Shown piece after piece: positions 4,282 through 5,033 of a stretch of DNA of 5,033 bases. The DNA lies in assembly GCA_030731635.1 (NCBI GenBank), contig JANQTR010000024.1:2455-7487 (forward strand). Direction: 5' to 3'. The notes beneath the pieces are model-generated. The model made no database searches. It was not told where the DNA came from and saw nothing but the letters and a program-made list of their open reading frames with translations. Numbering within the stretch: the first letter of the stretch is position 1; the number at the start of each line of letters is the position of its first letter. This DNA is from Erythrobacter sp. (GTDB taxonomy: Bacteria > Pseudomonadota > Alphaproteobacteria > Sphingomonadales > Sphingomonadaceae). Both the position numbers and the translations under genes were made by a program.

Positions 4282-5033
4282 ATGAATGTCCGTCTTGTTC
4301 TTGCCTCTGGTGCGGCTCTTGGTGCCATTGCCCTGTCATCGCCTGCCATGGCGCAGGATGCCCCCCCGGGCACAGATGCTGCGGCAGAGGATGACAATGC
4401 GATTATCGTCACCGCGCGCCGCCAGTCGGAATCGCTGCAAGATGTGCCCGCATCGGTCACGGTATTCGGCGCTGATACCCTCGCCAAAACCGGGGTGCAG
4501 CGGGCGGATGATTTCGTCCAGCTAACCGCCGGTGTCACGATCGTTACCGGCACGGCTGAGGCGGGTGACACCCAGATCAACATTCGCGGCATCAACGGCG
4601 CACGCGACGCGGAAAGCTCGGTCGCGCTGGTGGTTGATGGGATCCTGAAGACCAACACCGCGCAGCTGAACCAGAATCAGGGCACGCTGCGGCAGGTCGA
4701 AATTCTCAAAGGCCCGCAAGGCGCGCTGTATGGCCGCAACGCGGCGGCGGGTGCGATTGTGCTGCAGACGGTCAAGCCCGGCGATGCATTGGAAGGCGGG
4801 GTCACGTTGCGCGCGGCGCAGGACAACACCTACCTCGCCACAGGGTTCGTGTCAGTGCCCGTGGGTGAAGGGGCCGGGTTGGTGCTGTCGGGCAATTATT
4901 CGACCACCGACGGGTTTTTCCGCAACAGCTTCCTGAATTCCGACACCATCGATGATCAGGAAACCTGGGGGGTCGACGGGCGGTTCGTGGCCGAACTTGG
5001 CCCCAATACCGAGCTGGATGTAAAGGCCCGCTA
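4282..5033 (+). CDS. TonB-dependent outer membrane receptor, N-terminal part (3' end outside window)
   Basis: The frame gives 250 codons and stays open to the right edge; complete receptors of this kind are usually 700-850 residues. Residues 1-24 are a signal peptide (basic Arg4, hydrophobic core, cleavage after AMA). A TonB box-like IIVTARR lies at 41-47, after an acidic linker, and the plug domain follows: LQDVPASVTVF (52-62), the IRGINGA segment (101-107), and VEILKGPQGALYGRNAAAGAI (139-159 in order), the most conserved part of the plug. The barrel begins after about 170. Such receptors use TonB/ExbBD energy to bring scarce or large solutes across the outer membrane; sphingomonads use many for organic compounds as well as iron chelates. 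Its place at the end of a catabolic unit suggests it imports the substrate of this cluster, which is inference. No ECF sigma or anti-sigma signalling extension is present. Confidence 0.93.
   Translation, partial: MNVRLVLASGAALGAIALSSPAMAQDAPPGTDAAAEDDNAIIVTARRQSESLQDVPASVTVFGADTLAKTGVQRADDFVQLTAGVTIVTGTAEAGDTQINIRGINGARDAESSVALVVDGILKTNTAQLNQNQGTLRQVEILKGPQGALYGRNAAAGAIVLQTVKPGDALEGGVTLRAAQDNTYLATGFVSVPVGEGAGLVLSGNYSTTDGFFRNSFLNSDTIDDQETWGVDGRFVAELGPNTELDVKAR

Noticed and set aside
4266..4658. Minus-strand 130-codon frame opposite the receptor gene
   Set aside because: It is antisense to the signal peptide and plug domain of a well-supported TonB-dependent receptor, and has a low-complexity Ser/Ala/Arg-rich translation.

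Overview
The window looks like part of a chromosomal catabolic gene cluster from an alphaproteobacterium. A member of the Sphingomonadales (Novosphingobium, Erythrobacter, Sphingomonas and relatives) is most likely. The reasons are the fairly high G+C (about 60% by eye), the tightly packed and translationally coupled genes, and a TonB-dependent receptor with the sphingomonad-style 'signal peptide, acidic linker, IIVTARR' start. The organism call is inference. No RNA gene, insertion sequence, CRISPR array or prophage gene is visible.

The layout is two diverging transcription units around a regulator. On the minus strand, from the middle leftwards, lie a GntR/FCD-family regulator (2434-1763), an HMG-CoA lyase-family enzyme (1655-747) and the N-terminal third of a hydantoinase/oxoprolinase HyuA-type subunit (731 to beyond the left edge). 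On the plus strand lie an Asp/Glu/hydantoin racemase-fold protein (2648-3391), two tandem NTF2/SnoaL-like small proteins (3391-3822 and 3822-4244) and the first 250 residues of a TonB-dependent receptor (4282 to beyond the right edge). The three small plus-strand genes are joined by TGATG stop/start overlaps, and the receptor follows after 37 bases with its own strong ribosome binding site.

The clearest regulatory signal is the palindrome TTGTATACAA, found twice: inside a 14-base perfect palindrome over the predicted -10 box of the lyase/hyuA promoter (1701-1714), and in the predicted promoter of the racemase unit (2590-2599). It fits the operator style of GntR/FCD regulators. The simplest reading is that the encoded regulator controls both arms as one regulon.

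Together the genes suggest uptake of a small organic molecule (receptor) and its processing by an ATP-dependent hydantoinase/oxoprolinase/carboxylase-type enzyme and a CoA-ester carbon-carbon lyase. A racemase-fold protein and two NTF2-fold proteins have unknown steps. I recognise no described pathway with this combination and the substrate cannot be read from sequence. Most unusual are the racemase-fold protein, which has lost both catalytic cysteines, the shared twin operators, the tandem NTF2 pair, and a 15-codon upstream reading frame coupled by ATGA overlap to the regulator start.
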